Positions 51,601-63,355 of a DNA stretch of 64,000 nucleotides are shown here, one piece after another. The DNA lies in NCBI GenBank assembly GCA_040954595.2, contig CM082576.2:2728001-2792000 (forward strand). The letters are read 5' to 3'. The position numbers and the translations under genes are program-made. Position 1 is the first letter of the stretch; every line of letters begins with the position of its first letter. A model generated the notes under the pieces. The model worked only from the letters and a program-made list of their open reading frames with translations, ran no database searches and was not told the DNA's origin. The stretch comes from Balanoglossus misakiensis. Taxonomy: Eukaryota; Hemichordata.

Positions 51601-54600
51601 GTCTCAAGCAAGGATTTGAAGAGAACCTGCAGCGGGCAGAGGATGGAGATAGTCGGTATGGGAGAAAATAATTCCAGAGGGGGGGGGGGGGTGTATTGGT
51701 AATCAGAGTTGATTAATTGTGATTTTGCAATTATTTCATTTTCATTAACATACTCAGAAATGGTACATTTTGTACTGTAATTTAAGGGTGAAAGAAATCA
51801 CAACTAGAATAGATTACATGTGGGAGTGAAGACCCATGAGTACATCATTTATCAGAAGTGATGTACTCATGGGTCTTCTGTGTGTCATGACTTTCACTGG
51901 CTTTCAGTGTGACAAGAATTAGCCATCAAATTTTTTCAAGTAGATATAAATATGGGTGCAGATATACAATGTTGTGTTTATCACTGTTGCAGACTTGCAG
52001 AAGTTGAGCTTTCCCTGCAGCAAACTCAGGATGCCCTGCGTCACCACCAAACTGAATGTGAGAATACTCTTCACAGTATTGGGTCCGAGATAGATCTCCT
52101 CATCAAGATGACTTCCACAGATGCCACAGAGTTGTTCAGTGTAAGTGGATAATAAATTTGAATGCGTAACAAATTTCATGCATCATTTAAGTGTAATTAT
52201 TTTTTTGTGCAATTTTTTTGAAGAGCTTTGATGCAGAAATAATTATACGGTATAACAAGTCGTTGTCATAGTTACGTTCACATAACACCAAGCAATCAGT
52301 ATCTCCCCGTTGCAGACTCAGCATGACAGTCTTATGATTTCATCCAATTATGTTTTAATAATTATGTGGAAGCAGTCAATTTCCAATTTCCTCTCCAGCC
52401 TTCTTGGTGATTCATTATTGTTAAAATTGGCTTCTATTTTAGACTCTCAGGAATATATCCAACTCTCACTCACAGTTTTTTAGTTGGCCTCTTTTTAAAC
52501 TCTGAGAAAACTGTCACACATACTATCAAGTATATTGTATGTGTTTATGTGATTTTTTTTTACAAATTTCAAAATGTAGGAAAAGTGTTTTATCACTTTT
52601 GATGAGATACAAAGACAATTGCCGAATTCGTGTATTTTCAGTATATGTTTACCGTTTTCAAATTTTCGATAAACTTTATGCAGATATTGTATTTAGGGGA
52701 CATCTTGAGCTATCTTTTCAATTAGAAAAAAAACGTTTTGTTTTGATAGATCTTATCACCCTCAACCAAGGGTATCTACACAGACACTCAAAAGTGGTTA
52801 GCTGATAAAAAGGTGAGTGTTCTATTTTTATTTCATATGAGGAGTTTGAACTTTAGAGATTTCTGAAAGTGACAAATACAGAAAAGGCCTGACTTCAAAT
52901 GGCTGCCAAAGGTCTCCCGTATGGTACACAGCTTGATAACCCATCCTTATTGTGTGCAATCAGCCAGAAAGTACTAGTATTATCTGATTCATTTTCCAAG
53001 CTTGCGATCATTGGTGATGTGTTTTTCACTTTGTCAGTTTTCTTAAATCTTATAAAGTTAGTTTCAAAGATGGTCTCTCTCTCTCTCTCTTGTGTGTGTG
53101 TGGCCATTTTTAGTCCAAACTGCAGTGGTTGCAGGCAGAAGTCCGAAACCGCAATCAGAGTGAGAGAGTTTTGAAACAGGAGCTGAACCGCAGCCGCACA
53201 GACATCCATGAGACCGTCAAAGCCAGCGACAAGGACAGGCAGTTCTATGAATCTGAGTTGCAGAGACAAGAAGAGATACTGGAAGAGGTCAATGCACAGA
53301 GAAAAGGTAGGGTTGTATGACCGCAATGGATCCAGCAACAGCAGTTAGCAACAGATTAACTCCCACTAGGCTCAGGGTTTTTTTTGTACTAAGAAGAGAA
53401 TGATGGTTAGCCAGTGATGTGTGCGTCATGGAGTGGGATTACTTGTTAGCGTTGAGTGTCACAGCATGTCTTTGCTTTGCTTTCAATTACTGACAAGGCC
53501 AAAGTTGCTTCTCTCAGTATATAGACTGAACGTAAATTAAAGTCAAATGTGTCAATGTCAAGTGCATTGAATGTCGATCCATTGTTGGGTGCAGCTAGCC
53601 AATCAAATTACTTAAAAACACATCATGTGAAATAATGAACTCTGTGTCTCCTTGTTGAAAAGTAGCAAATTAGGGTCTGAAATGTAAAATGCATTGCAGG
53701 ATGGATGATAACAGAGATGAAAGTGATGGCTTCACAGACTGAACCCACCACACATGCCTCTCTGGCAGAAATGTTAGATGGTCCTTTTTCCACAGTCTGT
53801 GAACTAACATGTTTTCTTAATATCAAAATATATATTCAAACAATGAGCGTAAAAAAAGCATGCTTTGTGAAATTTTCATCTGGGAGTTCTTGTATTCACA
53901 CCCATTAAGTCTAGTGACATTTGACATTCAAAACATCCCCCTGTAACTCTTGTTTTTTTTTAAACATATCCCCAGCAGCCATTTACATGTAGCCTTTATT
54001 GTGATGACATACATTGCACCTACCCTCAGCGGAGCAATTACTTGATGATAATTCCTCATGTAACCCAATGGGAAAAGTGTCAGAACACTTCTTTTGGGTG
54101 TGAAAGCCAGGAATTAATCCGTCCTTGCCCTGTGTATTGCTTCTCAGTTCTACAGGAGACAAATAAAGAAAAGGCGGAGAAGGTCATCGTCCTTGAAGAT
54201 CAGATATCCCGACTCTCTCAACAAATTGAGATGGTAAGTCCAGAGTTCTGTGTAATACTACATTTTTTCATTCAAAAAGCACCAAAGCAGTGACTTTGGT
54301 TGCCAAGTGGGGAATGCGATGGAACCAAGTCTGGGGCTAATAGTAACATGCAACTGATGCTGATCATGGGTTTGTCCAATTAGACTCTGTTTGCTATATC
54401 ACTGCCGGAGGGCAAATAGGAGACGTTCCCTTTGAGTGTGTGTGCACAATCAACAACCACCCCCTTTTTTAAAGTTGAGGAAACTGATGACACAGTGGAT
54501 GGTAACCATTGTCAGTAGATTGTAAATGTAATTTCATAATGCTAGACTAGACAGACATGTAACAGCCTTTGTCATCCATACAGAGAAACAGATGTGTGAA

Positions 54601-57416
54601 GTGTTCTCAGAAATTGAATGAAAGAGATATAAGGACACACTCATAAAGACCGAAGCTAATGTCTCTTGCCGTCAGGTACACTCGAAACCTGTCTTTGTAA
54701 AAAAAAAATTCTCAAAACAAAAAATTGAAATGCAACTGTGTGTGTTTATCTGACAGAGAGCAAAAGCACTGGAGAGAAGCTTGGACTCCATCCCAGACAA
54801 TGACACCACCACTATACCCGACATACAGAAAGATTTTCAGCAGTTACAGGTAAGGCATCCTCTGAGGAGCAACCGATATTCCTGCCAGGGAGCCATTCTG
54901 TCAGGAATTTTCATGTCTTTGGGCCATAACCCAGAGAATCTCAACAGAATTAAATTAAACTTTTGACAAGGACAATCATACACTTGACACATGAGTCCAA
55001 TATGGCTGTAATACTTTGTGTCGAAAACATTTTCATAAGTCTGTGCAGATATGCCTTGACTGATTTCATTCCAATATGATTTCCTTTGATGTTTTCATTA
55101 TCGATTAATCCAATGGAGACTACAATGTATGTCATTGACAATGACTTGTGTTTTGTGTCTTTGAATTAGGAGTTACAGAAGGAACGGGAGAGAATAAATG
55201 AAAGGTACAACAAGTAAGTAAAAGTGTTATCTAGTCTGTAGTGTATGTCACACAGTTGATATGATTCTCCTAACTTTTCAATTAGATTCTGTATTCACCC
55301 AGCAACTTACATACTGTGGAAACAAATTAATGTTTTTTCAAACGTGTTTCCTGTCAAAAATGAATGTTGTGTTTTTTTAATCGTTGCAGTAACCTCAATC
55401 CTTACTTCTGTCACATCACTTGATCACCAACTTTTAACCCCTCCCCCCTCCTCTCCTTCCTTACTTTGCAGATACAAAGAGACCATTGGAATTCTCCAGC
55501 AGCAACTGCAAGACGCCAAGAAGACCGCCGAGGATCGCCGACAGGCAAGACTGGATGCCAGCTTGCAGACGGCTAGGGTGTCAGGCTGGAGCCCCCCAAG
55601 TCCACAGTACAAGCGGCGGGTGCAGATCAGGGACTCCCCACCCACGGTGATCAGGCCCAGCACAACACGAGACCCTGCTCACAGTTCCCCGGTCTCCCCA
55701 GCCACAAAGTGTAAGTGGCTGCAGAGATTAGTCTAAAACTAAAAATAAATCTCACACACATTGCTCTCTGGGAACAAGAAGGAACAGTTTACAATGGCAT
55801 TGATGTCAGACCAGTGGTGCTGTTCCCAAAAGGATGAATATCATCCTAGCCATGAATAGCATACACATATTGACTCAATACCACGTTTACTTGGCTAATT
55901 GATCATTGACGCATTCTCTTGACGCTTCATTCAATCATCCTAATTGTCATTTGATAAATGGTAAGGTCGAATCACTAGGGATCTGATTGCAAACTGTGGT
56001 TTCTTTCCTGATGACTTTAAATGTGGATTTTTTGAGCCAATTTCAAGCCGTGCATAAACATTTGGGCTTCACACAAGAATGTGCATCTTTGACTATAAAA
56101 CAAATTTTTCCCCCACACTTGTAGATCTTGGCAAAGAACTGTCAAGGGGCAGTTTAGACATTTCTCCTGTCAACCGGTCGTACAGCAGAAGTAGACGAGG
56201 TCCAACAGGGAGGAACTCTCCAGATCCACTCTCTCTATCAGATAATGAATTCAAGGAAAGATTCCTTCCACCCATGCCAAGCTTCTCCCTGGAGGTGAGC
56301 TCACATCTTCTGATTTTCAGCTTCATTTCTCTAGAAAACTGTTGCATCGACCATCCATTAAATGTTGTGCTCGAATGGAGGACAAATTCATGGCTGAAAT
56401 GACAATAGGAAATCTCCATGGCCATCGCACACGGTCGTAAAACTGATAGTTCAATGGCATCCTACAATTTAGAAGAGTACCATCACTATAGTACATTGTT
56501 AATTTGCTGACATTTCAGCTATTCAGATATTCCGGATTTGTAGCTATTTTAGATTGCATTCATTTTTTGCACACATTGTTTACTGTAGTCTTTGATTTGG
56601 CATGAAAGGACTGCACATTAGAGCTTATTGTGTTTCCGAGGAATAGGCAACCAAGACAGTCAACATTTAGAGATCAGAGGAACTGACAATTTCTATTTTG
56701 ATCAACTGAGTTGATGATTATCTTGTTCTGACTCACTCAGTGACACGCAGCTGATTTCCCCAATTTTTGTCAAGTTGAAGGACACTAGTTTTCACCCCTC
56801 AGAAAAGGAAGTGCAAATGACTTGTATAATATCTGCTATTTTTATCAGTGGTAATTTGATTTTACACTGAAGGACAGTGACTGACACACAGCCTTCGTCC
56901 AGTGACTTCTTTCAAGTAAAGATGTAGTTAGTCATCACTCAGCAAAGGAGGAAAGAAAAGGATGAGGGATTAAACTTTGCTGGCTGAAAATACATGCATC
57001 ATTCCTTAAAACCCTGCCAACTCTTTGGCTCTTCTTTTCAGTGTTTTTCTCCTGTGTATCAACTCTGGTTTCTCGTGCTACATGTTTTCTGGATAGCCTT
57101 ATGAAATGTTCAGTAATTACCTTCTCTACAAAGAAAGTCCGTAATGGACATTGTCATTGATGATTGATTTCAAGTACAGACTTGAATTCAGTTTTCAACA
57201 ATAGTAATCCTGATCTCTACAAAGGGGTTGAGTTGAAAATAACCTGAGCAATTCTTCATGTTTTACAGAGTGGAACAGGAAACCGCAGTTGATGCCCAAA
57301 ACATATATACTGAGGAAATAACCTAAAGTTGGAGTTCTCGGAGCTTTAAACTTCATCATTAATTCCCCCTCCCCCTTTCCCTCTTATTTCAGGCTGAAAG
57401 GGAACTTGTTGCTTGA
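42629..57416 (+). CDS. CEP128: Centrosomal protein of 128 kDa
   Basis: ATG at 42767. Coding exons end or lie at: 42925; 44503-44589; 45303-45458; 45624-45695; 45797-45964; 46130-46252; 46442-46594; 46714-46855; 47057-47220; 47481-47746; 47895-48069; 48664-48783; 49911-50042; 50327-50488; 50701-50760; 51105-51191; 51462-51655; 51993-52140; 52750-52812; 53114-53306; 54148-54233; 54757-54849; 55170-55213; 55472-55710; 56125-56294; 57393-57416 (stop). All 26 phases agree, giving 1159 residues (human is 1094). CEP128 sits at mother-centriole subdistal appendages and supports microtubule anchoring and ciliary signalling. Diagnostic blocks shared with the human protein are NLREVDRMLGRYRDAS near the N-terminus, TSPLRDYG, RDLSSDQLRLGEDLEREI, RVERRLKEIEDEMR, and KAQEIVRQWKHKCKKLEKD in mid-protein. 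Nearly the whole chain is predicted coiled coil (charged heptads). The N-terminal ~50 residues are Ser/Pro-rich and the C-terminal ~130 are Ser/Pro/Arg-rich and disordered. The last coding exon carries only seven codons and the stop. Confidence 0.95.
43330..43513. mobile_element. Short terminal-inverted-repeat element (MITE) flanked by TTAA
   Basis: The element starts with TTAAAGGTATACGGTCACC and ends with the reverse complement, GGTGACTGTATACCTTTAA, with one mismatch over about 21 bases. It is about 180 bp long and has no coding capacity. The outermost TTAA on both sides could be a TTAA target-site duplication as made by piggyBac-type transposases, or part of the inverted repeat. It sits in CEP128 intron 1. 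Confidence 0.75.
48912..49325 (+). repeat. Dispersed repeat, copy B
   Basis: This is a diverged reverse complement of 5921-6382, lying in the CEP128 intron between the exons ending at 48783 and starting at 49911. Matching blocks run almost end to end in the same order, with small indels (414 against 462 bases). Both copies lack long open frames. Confidence 0.75.
50566..50587 (+). repeat. Homopolymer run of 22 G
   Basis: The longest of several G/C runs in the window. The others are C14 at 4808, C13 at 14288, G12 at 33104, G13 at 51679, G13 at 58991 and G12 at 62480. It is intronic in CEP128. The exact length may be a sequencing or assembly artefact. Confidence 0.9.
51828..51878. repeat. Perfect 20-bp inverted repeat (hairpin) with 11-nt loop
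   Basis: The left arm GAAGACCCATGAGTACATCA (51828-51847) and the right arm (51859-51878) are exact reverse complements around an 11-base loop. It lies in a CEP128 intron. After a 7-by-7 internal loop, a further CATG/CATG pairing is possible. It could be a short palindromic element or a small-RNA hairpin. Confidence 0.85.
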
Positions 57417-60400
57417 AACACAACGGTACAGTGAGAACGGACTTCTGCTGACGTCTGAACACAGATGTCAGTCACTGACAGTGGGCGATGTGATTGAGCA
57501 TTTGAGATGCCAATTAGAGACACTGGGACCAATTCCCATCAGATGACGCAAAAGAGATCTTCTCCTGAGAATGCTTGCACATCAACACAGCTGTACCTCA
57601 TCAATTGCAAGAACTGTTATATCCAGCTCAGTCAAGGCCTCCACACATCTCTCTCCATGTATCTCCTTTCAAGCTCATGTTTAAGAAATAAGCTTTCTCG
57701 AATCAGTAATTGATTTGATTCATCAGAATTCTTGCATTGCCCTTGTGCCAATGAACGCTTCATGTAAAGCCATTATCTTTTAATTTCTACTGATCCCCCC
57801 ATCCCTCATTTTATCAGTGGCTTCGGATGTGTAACACTCAGACCCTGCTACAGGTCTTTTGTTATTTTCAGGCAAAGCATGTAAGTTAAATTTGAATATA
57901 TAATATATTGGGGTTCCCCATCAAAATATACAACCACCAGTGTACAATGTATGGCCATCATTGGGAATCTGTATAAATGAATGAAATTATTGGTGTATAT
58001 CAGTAATAGTATCTCTGATTTCAAAATTAATTGGGTGATTTGAACAAAATTGGATCAATGTTACAATCAACCAAACTTTTTGCTCAAATGATATTATAAA
58101 GGTATTACTGTATATCAAAATGTTGAGAAAAAAATTGAGAAATAAAACGTGTTTCAAAAACCTGTGAAATTAAAAAAAATATTTATATATTAGAAGAAAG
58201 GGTGTCTAATCCCATCACATATTTTTGTTAGAGAGTGTCAGCCAAGTGTGGTGACTGTGATGAATTTTTAAAAGATATCATCTCTGAGATAATTTTATAC
58301 TTAATTTTATATTTCAAGTAGGAGTGAAAGTTGTGAATTTGCATTTTGAGATTTGTACCACATCAGTAGGTTTAAGTTTGGAAGTGGTTAATGGAAATTT
58401 TGATATTTTCTGATGTGTACATTCTGCAGTGCAGAATACAATTACTGTTGACAGTTTACGTTATTATAAAAAAAAATTGCTAATTATGAGTCTGATGAGA
58501 AAGTCAGATCAGATGTTCAGGTAAGCTTATCTTGTTGTACCCATCTGTGAGTTTGGAAAATCTGAATCTATGAGCATATTTTCTGCAAAGGACTATTTTA
58601 TCCATAATTCATTTCAAAATATATTATAGTGATATTTTGCATGATGGACATGGTGTGTTCATATCTGCTCTGCCACACATTATTAGAAATCGTTGATGCA
58701 GGATGGAGACAGCAACACCTGAGATATCAGTTCCTTTTTAAATTAGACTTCCGAGAAGTAAACTAAAGATGAGTGCAAGACAAGAGTGGGACCATCGAGA
58801 AACTTGAAAAGCTTGATTCTTTCTCTTCCTGTACTCCCACCTACGCAAGTAGAATCTGGGGGAGTGAAATTGAGCGTAACACTCATTTGATGTGCATGTA
58901 TATTTCACTGATTTCTGAATGGTGCTTGATCCTGTGCCATCTCTGTTTCATGTATTATAGCTCCATTACACTGTGGGGGGCCGGTGAGGTGGGGGGGGGG
59001 GGGTGGTTATCAAAAGTCTTCTGAAATCTATTTTTGATATGGAGTTTTTGTGCCTGTTTTCATGTTTTACCTTTTTTCTCCATTTTTCATTTTTAAAGAG
59101 CGAATCAAAAGAATCAAATTTGTAAATATGTATTGAAGAATTGAAATTGTTTTAAAAAAAACTTGATGAGAAAAAACTACTGGTGTTTCTGTTTACAAAT
59201 CACTATGCTATGTTGGTTCGCAGCTGAATAATGCTGGGATAGCTGCACTGTACCTCACAACACAACCCATAATCTGGTGATTAGATTTCTTTGAGCGACC
59301 AAGGACTTGTGATGGTCAGTGGACAGGTATCTATCTGTTCTCTGTTGATTTGTGTTGCTTCATCTGGCCAGTTTTGCTTTCAAATGTCATTTGTTTCAAT
59401 ATCACTTGTAATTATATAAATATATTTTTTCAGAGCTATTTAGAAATGAGTACTCTGTTTGTGAAACCCTTTCCCCTTCCTTTCTTTCTCACTGTAATCT
59501 ATTGCATCTTCAAATCTAGCATTATCTTTGTGTCGAAATTTTCCTCTCTCACCGCCCAGTAATTCTGGCATGGTGATATGTATATTTTTGATCAAAAAGT
59601 ATTTTTGTACAGGAGCTTATACAATGAAATACATTTTACTTTTTCTGGAATAAACGAATCACTTGATATCAAGTCTTTTGTGCTAATTTCTCCTTATTTA
59701 TACCTGTCAGCATGTTCAACTATAAGTGGGTGTTCGAATTGTGGTTTCCGCTGTGCACACTGATTGCAGTACATGTATGTGAGTGGCTGTCTGAACATTA
59801 GACACATATTGACTGGCTATGAGGGCAACAATACATTTGTTTCCCTGACAGAAACAGAATATTTCCCAGAGGATTTTCTGAGGCAGGACACTTGTTGCTG
59901 GATCTGCATTAATATCCCTAATTGCAAATCTTCATTAAATATGCAAATACACAGTTAATTAGCAGGGTGGTGTTAAAAGTGTGTCATTGCTGTTAATGAT
60001 CATTATCTTCAGCAAGTTGCATCGTATTTCGTGCAGTAATTAAAATTTAAGTTAACATATAAATTTTCAATTAATGGAGTAGACAATGCTTAAAGCCCCA
60101 TGAGTTGCTACTTTTTGCATTATTTTCATTATTTTATTTTGAAACTTAGATTAATCCATTTAAATAAGCTTACTGATGTGTATATACAAACATTTTCTCC
60201 ACCTCAGATTGGAGGGTGAAAAAACATCAGTTTTGCATTTTCGTTCTGATCTTGGAAGAACTTTGTCGACCACAGGAAAGCCCCCTTAGGGTCGTGATTA
60301 ATTCGAAATTAGTCCGTTGTCACACACTCATCTATCTCATCTCCTTGATCATGTCCGCCAACTAATGGTGCTCGCGTCACGTGACATAATCGACAGCATT

Positions 60401-60481
60401 TAATATTAGGTTTGGTGTGATGAGCGCTTGTCAACTTTTCAAACGCAGACCGCGCTCGGGAAGGCGGCTGCATCTATCAAC
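57417..60481. other. CEP128 3' region and upstream flank of the opsin gene
   Basis: The CEP128 3' untranslated region probably runs from 57417 to a poly(A) signal, AATAAA at 58141. The rest holds a G13 run (58991-59003), one octamer-containing repeat head (59932-59970) and the opsin promoter region close to 60.4 kb. Small frames here do not resemble known proteins. Confidence 0.45.
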
Positions 60482-61638
60482 ATGAACTTCACAAGCACGT
60501 CAGAGGAAGGTCTACTGGCCTCTACACTCCACTCCCGATTCGGTTTCGGTGGACAGGTAGCAATCGCGTTGGCTTATCTTATTATAAGTGTCGTCGGCAT
60601 CGTCAATAACGCCCTCGCCATCTCGGTTATCGTCTGCAGCCGAGCCATGCATCGTCCGTTCTCACTGTACTTACTCAACTTGTGCTTTTGCGACTTTATG
60701 GTCAGTGCGGCGGCTTATCCGTTCAGCATTATATCGGCTTTCACCTGGCCAGGATCCTGGCAGTGGGAAGACAAGATCTGTGAGGCCTACGCCTTTTTAA
60801 ATAGCTTTCTTGGTGAGTATGTTACATGTAAGACAGATAGATCACAGTAGACCTAACTTAAGTCGGTGAATTAAAAAACAAAACAAAAACATTTGCAACA
60901 GTTTCTCGTATATCTTTTTTTATTCAGGTTGCATGGTATCACAGGCCTATATTGGTCTAATCGATATTTTGTCTATCTTCAAGCCAATCAACACCTTAAC
61001 TGAATTGGTTCACTCACCGACTTTGTCTTCCTTAATTAAATGTACCATGGTACCAAAATGTTTGGATACTCACATGGTAATTTCGGTGTTGTACTTAATT
61101 ATTGACAAAATTCAAAAGACACCGTCATGAACTTGACATTTACTATTGCGCATGTCATTGCAGGACGTTCTTTAAGGTAATGGTCTACTCAAAATTCAGA
61201 ATATTTTGTCATCGTTATCAGTTGAAATCGGTTGGAATAAACCTTTTTTTCGTGTGTTTTTTGCAGGTATCGTGTCCATCATGACATTGACTGCCATTTC
61301 TGTAGAACGGTACGTCGCCGTCAAATATCCACTCTCTGTGATTACTGCCAACCAATACCGAAGGACTGGCATTTCCCTCGTCGTAATTTGGACGTACTCG
61401 CTGATGTTGACGTCGCCACCTCTGTACGGGTGGGGAAGATTCGGCGTGGAGGGCGCCGTGTCGTGTTCCGTGGACTGGGACTCCAGGAGTCATGGAAACG
61501 TCGCGTACATCCTGACTTTGTTTGTGGGCTGTTTTTTCTTGCCCCTTGCAGTAATTGTTTTCTCGTATCTTAACGTATTGAAGTCGTACAACAAGGTAAG
61601 TACATGTATTTGTAAAGCTTACCGTAATTCACATATGC

Positions 61639-61686
<48 letters not shown>

Positions 61687-62447
61687 CCGCCGCCGCCGCC
61701 ACCACCACTGTTATTATTATTGTTATTTTTATTATTACAGATATCAGACCTAGGAGTTGTCCTGACGTCAAAAGTCGTGCGTTCGCGAGAACGCCAATTG
61801 ACACGGACGTCACTCCTGATGGTGCTCACGTTTGTCGTCTGTTGGACTCCGTACAGCGTGACTGCCTTGTTGGCGTTGTTGGGTGATTCCTCTACTGACC
61901 ATGATTTTATGTTGATGGAGATTGTATCAGCAATGTTTGCCAAGTCGAGTGCCATCTACAATCCAATAATATACTTTATTATGAGCAGAAAGGTAGATAT
62001 TGTTTCTTCAATCATATTAGCACTTTCGGTCCTTCTTGAATCAACAAGCCTAGGATAGTTTCTTTTGATCTTCGAGGATTGCACAAACAAACAAAACTCA
62101 ACTTCAAGACCCAAAGAGGAAGACTCACACTAATTGCATTAAAGAGACATCCAGTCAGATAATGAAGCAGTTTGTAAGCTTAGCTATTTTGCGACATATT
62201 ACGCACATATACGCTTGTCAGTTTTGCCGTTTCGTAAATGTTGGTGAATTGACCACCAATTTAAATTCTCCCACTTCTTCTTCAGTACAGACACAATATG
62301 CGGAATCTATTTTGCCGCCGTCGACGAAAACAGAAGACGTGGACGAGAGCGATTCAACTGAACATCACACAAAATCAATTCGCTGGAGATCAACCGAGAT
62401 TCCAAGGTCAAAGTAGTCCGCACTTCAAGATCTATACAATTAGTGCG

Positions 62448-62453
<6 letters not shown>
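60482..62453 (+). CDS. Opsin, probably ciliary type (c-opsin)
   Basis: Exons 60482-60812, 61267-61595, 61741-61992 and 62286-62453 give 359 residues with consistent phases. It is a seven-helix G-protein-coupled receptor with a retinal-binding lysine: K288 in MFAKSSAIYNP, equivalent to rhodopsin K296. It also has ERY (124-126), WTPY in helix 6, NPIIY (294-298), C100 paired with C177, an N-terminal NFT glycosylation site, and a helix-8 sequence YRHNMRNLFC ending in a likely palmitoylated cysteine. The position-113 equivalent is Y103 rather than E, while E172 aligns with E181, as in many non-vertebrate-type opsins. Introns lie at rhodopsin-equivalent sites: within codon 121 (phase 1), after 232 (phase 0) and after 312 (phase 0). 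This supports the c-opsin lineage, but the exact subgroup (visual-like, encephalopsin/TMT or other) needs a tree. The ATG at 60482 was chosen because upstream in-frame codons lack an ATG. Confidence 0.9.
61639..61738 (+). repeat. Stacked triplet repeats before an opsin splice acceptor
   Basis: About sixteen ATG units are followed by CCG/CCA units and then TTA-rich triplets, ending directly at the acceptor (ATTATTACAG) of opsin exon 3. The tract takes up most of the 145-base intron and replaces a normal pyrimidine tract. Confidence 0.85.
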
Positions 62454-62490
<37 letters not shown>

Positions 62491-62491
62491 G
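62452..62491 (+). repeat. (GA)n microsatellite followed by a G run
   Basis: About fourteen GA units lead into twelve G, starting at the opsin stop codon itself (the TGA at 62451-62453 forms the first unit). Confidence 0.9.
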
Positions 62492-63177
62492 TATTTCATG
62501 GCCAAACGTCGTTTTAACATTTATTTTTTTATCTGAGAGCAGTTCAAACCTAATACTTGTCAGGTGTGTTTGTGTGGGTTTTTATTCGGTTGACGCTGTC
62601 GTTGTGAACTTTTCATGGTGGCCGGTGAAATAAAATTAGCTCAAACATAACGTTGTACCCTTCCTTCCTCAACTACAACAGAGTTTTTGCTTACCGATTG
62701 ACAATATGCAGCGACTCGTAAGGCATATCCTCATAGGTTCAAGCATTGATGCACCTGTTATACACATACTACTGTCCAATCAAAACCAGCCTTACGAGAT
62801 CACTGCACACCATTTGAAACTTGCATTATATGCAAATTGCTATTGTTACGGCCGCGTGGTAAGTGAGATTATGAACTACTTGGTTGATTACGTGTCAAAC
62901 AGTCGGATGCCACGCCCTTTTGGTGCTTGAAATTCGCGGGTCGTTTTCGGAGAGGTTGGTAGGGTTTAATATTTGTGTTTGTGAAGATCGGAATTATGGA
63001 TCGAGAAACATCTTCCTTCCCCGGATTCAGCGGAATTATGTCACCTTAACAAGACTGGATTCGATTTCAACACTGGAGCTATGCAACGTGAGTGAAATAC
63101 GACTTTTCCAGAGCCTTGACAGGGTTCCAATTCAAACACTTGGACAGTGGAAAGATACCTGAACGAACCAGGCTAGA
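62492..63177. other. Opsin 3' region and upstream flank of the last gene
   Basis: It holds the opsin 3' untranslated region (an AATAAA motif near 62630) and probably the 5' untranslated sequence of the gene starting at 63178. No supported coding sequence was seen. Confidence 0.4.
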
Positions 63178-63355
63178 ATGAATGGACTGTTTGAAGGAAA
63201 CACATTCAACCCCACAGTCAGACGTCAAGAGAGAGACACTCCAACAGACAAAAGTGGATCAGGAAATAAAAACATTTTGAAGGAAGTAAAAAGGAAAGAC
63301 ACAGTGATGCGAAGGACATCCGAAGCAAGCTTTCGCCTCTTGATGTCAAACCAGG
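63178..63355 (+). CDS. First coding exon of an unrecognised gene (partial)
   Basis: The ATG at 63178 opens 59 codons plus one base up to a good donor (AACCAG|GTATGA); an in-frame TGA lies upstream of the ATG. The peptide is polar and strongly basic (NPTVRRQERDTPTDKSG, EVKRKDTVMRR) and ends SFRLLMSNQ. Codon content and donor quality suggest a real exon, with the rest of the gene beyond the right edge. I do not recognise the family. It could instead be a chance open frame. Confidence 0.4.

Noticed and set aside
60428-60481. Opsin N-terminal extension from a TTG
   Set aside because: There is no ATG in this extension; the ATG at 60482 gives a normal-length opsin N-terminus with a glycosylation site.
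61629-61955. Minus-strand frames across the opsin triplet tract (poly-Ile, poly-Gly, poly-Ser)
   Set aside because: Artefacts of reading a microsatellite in other frames.
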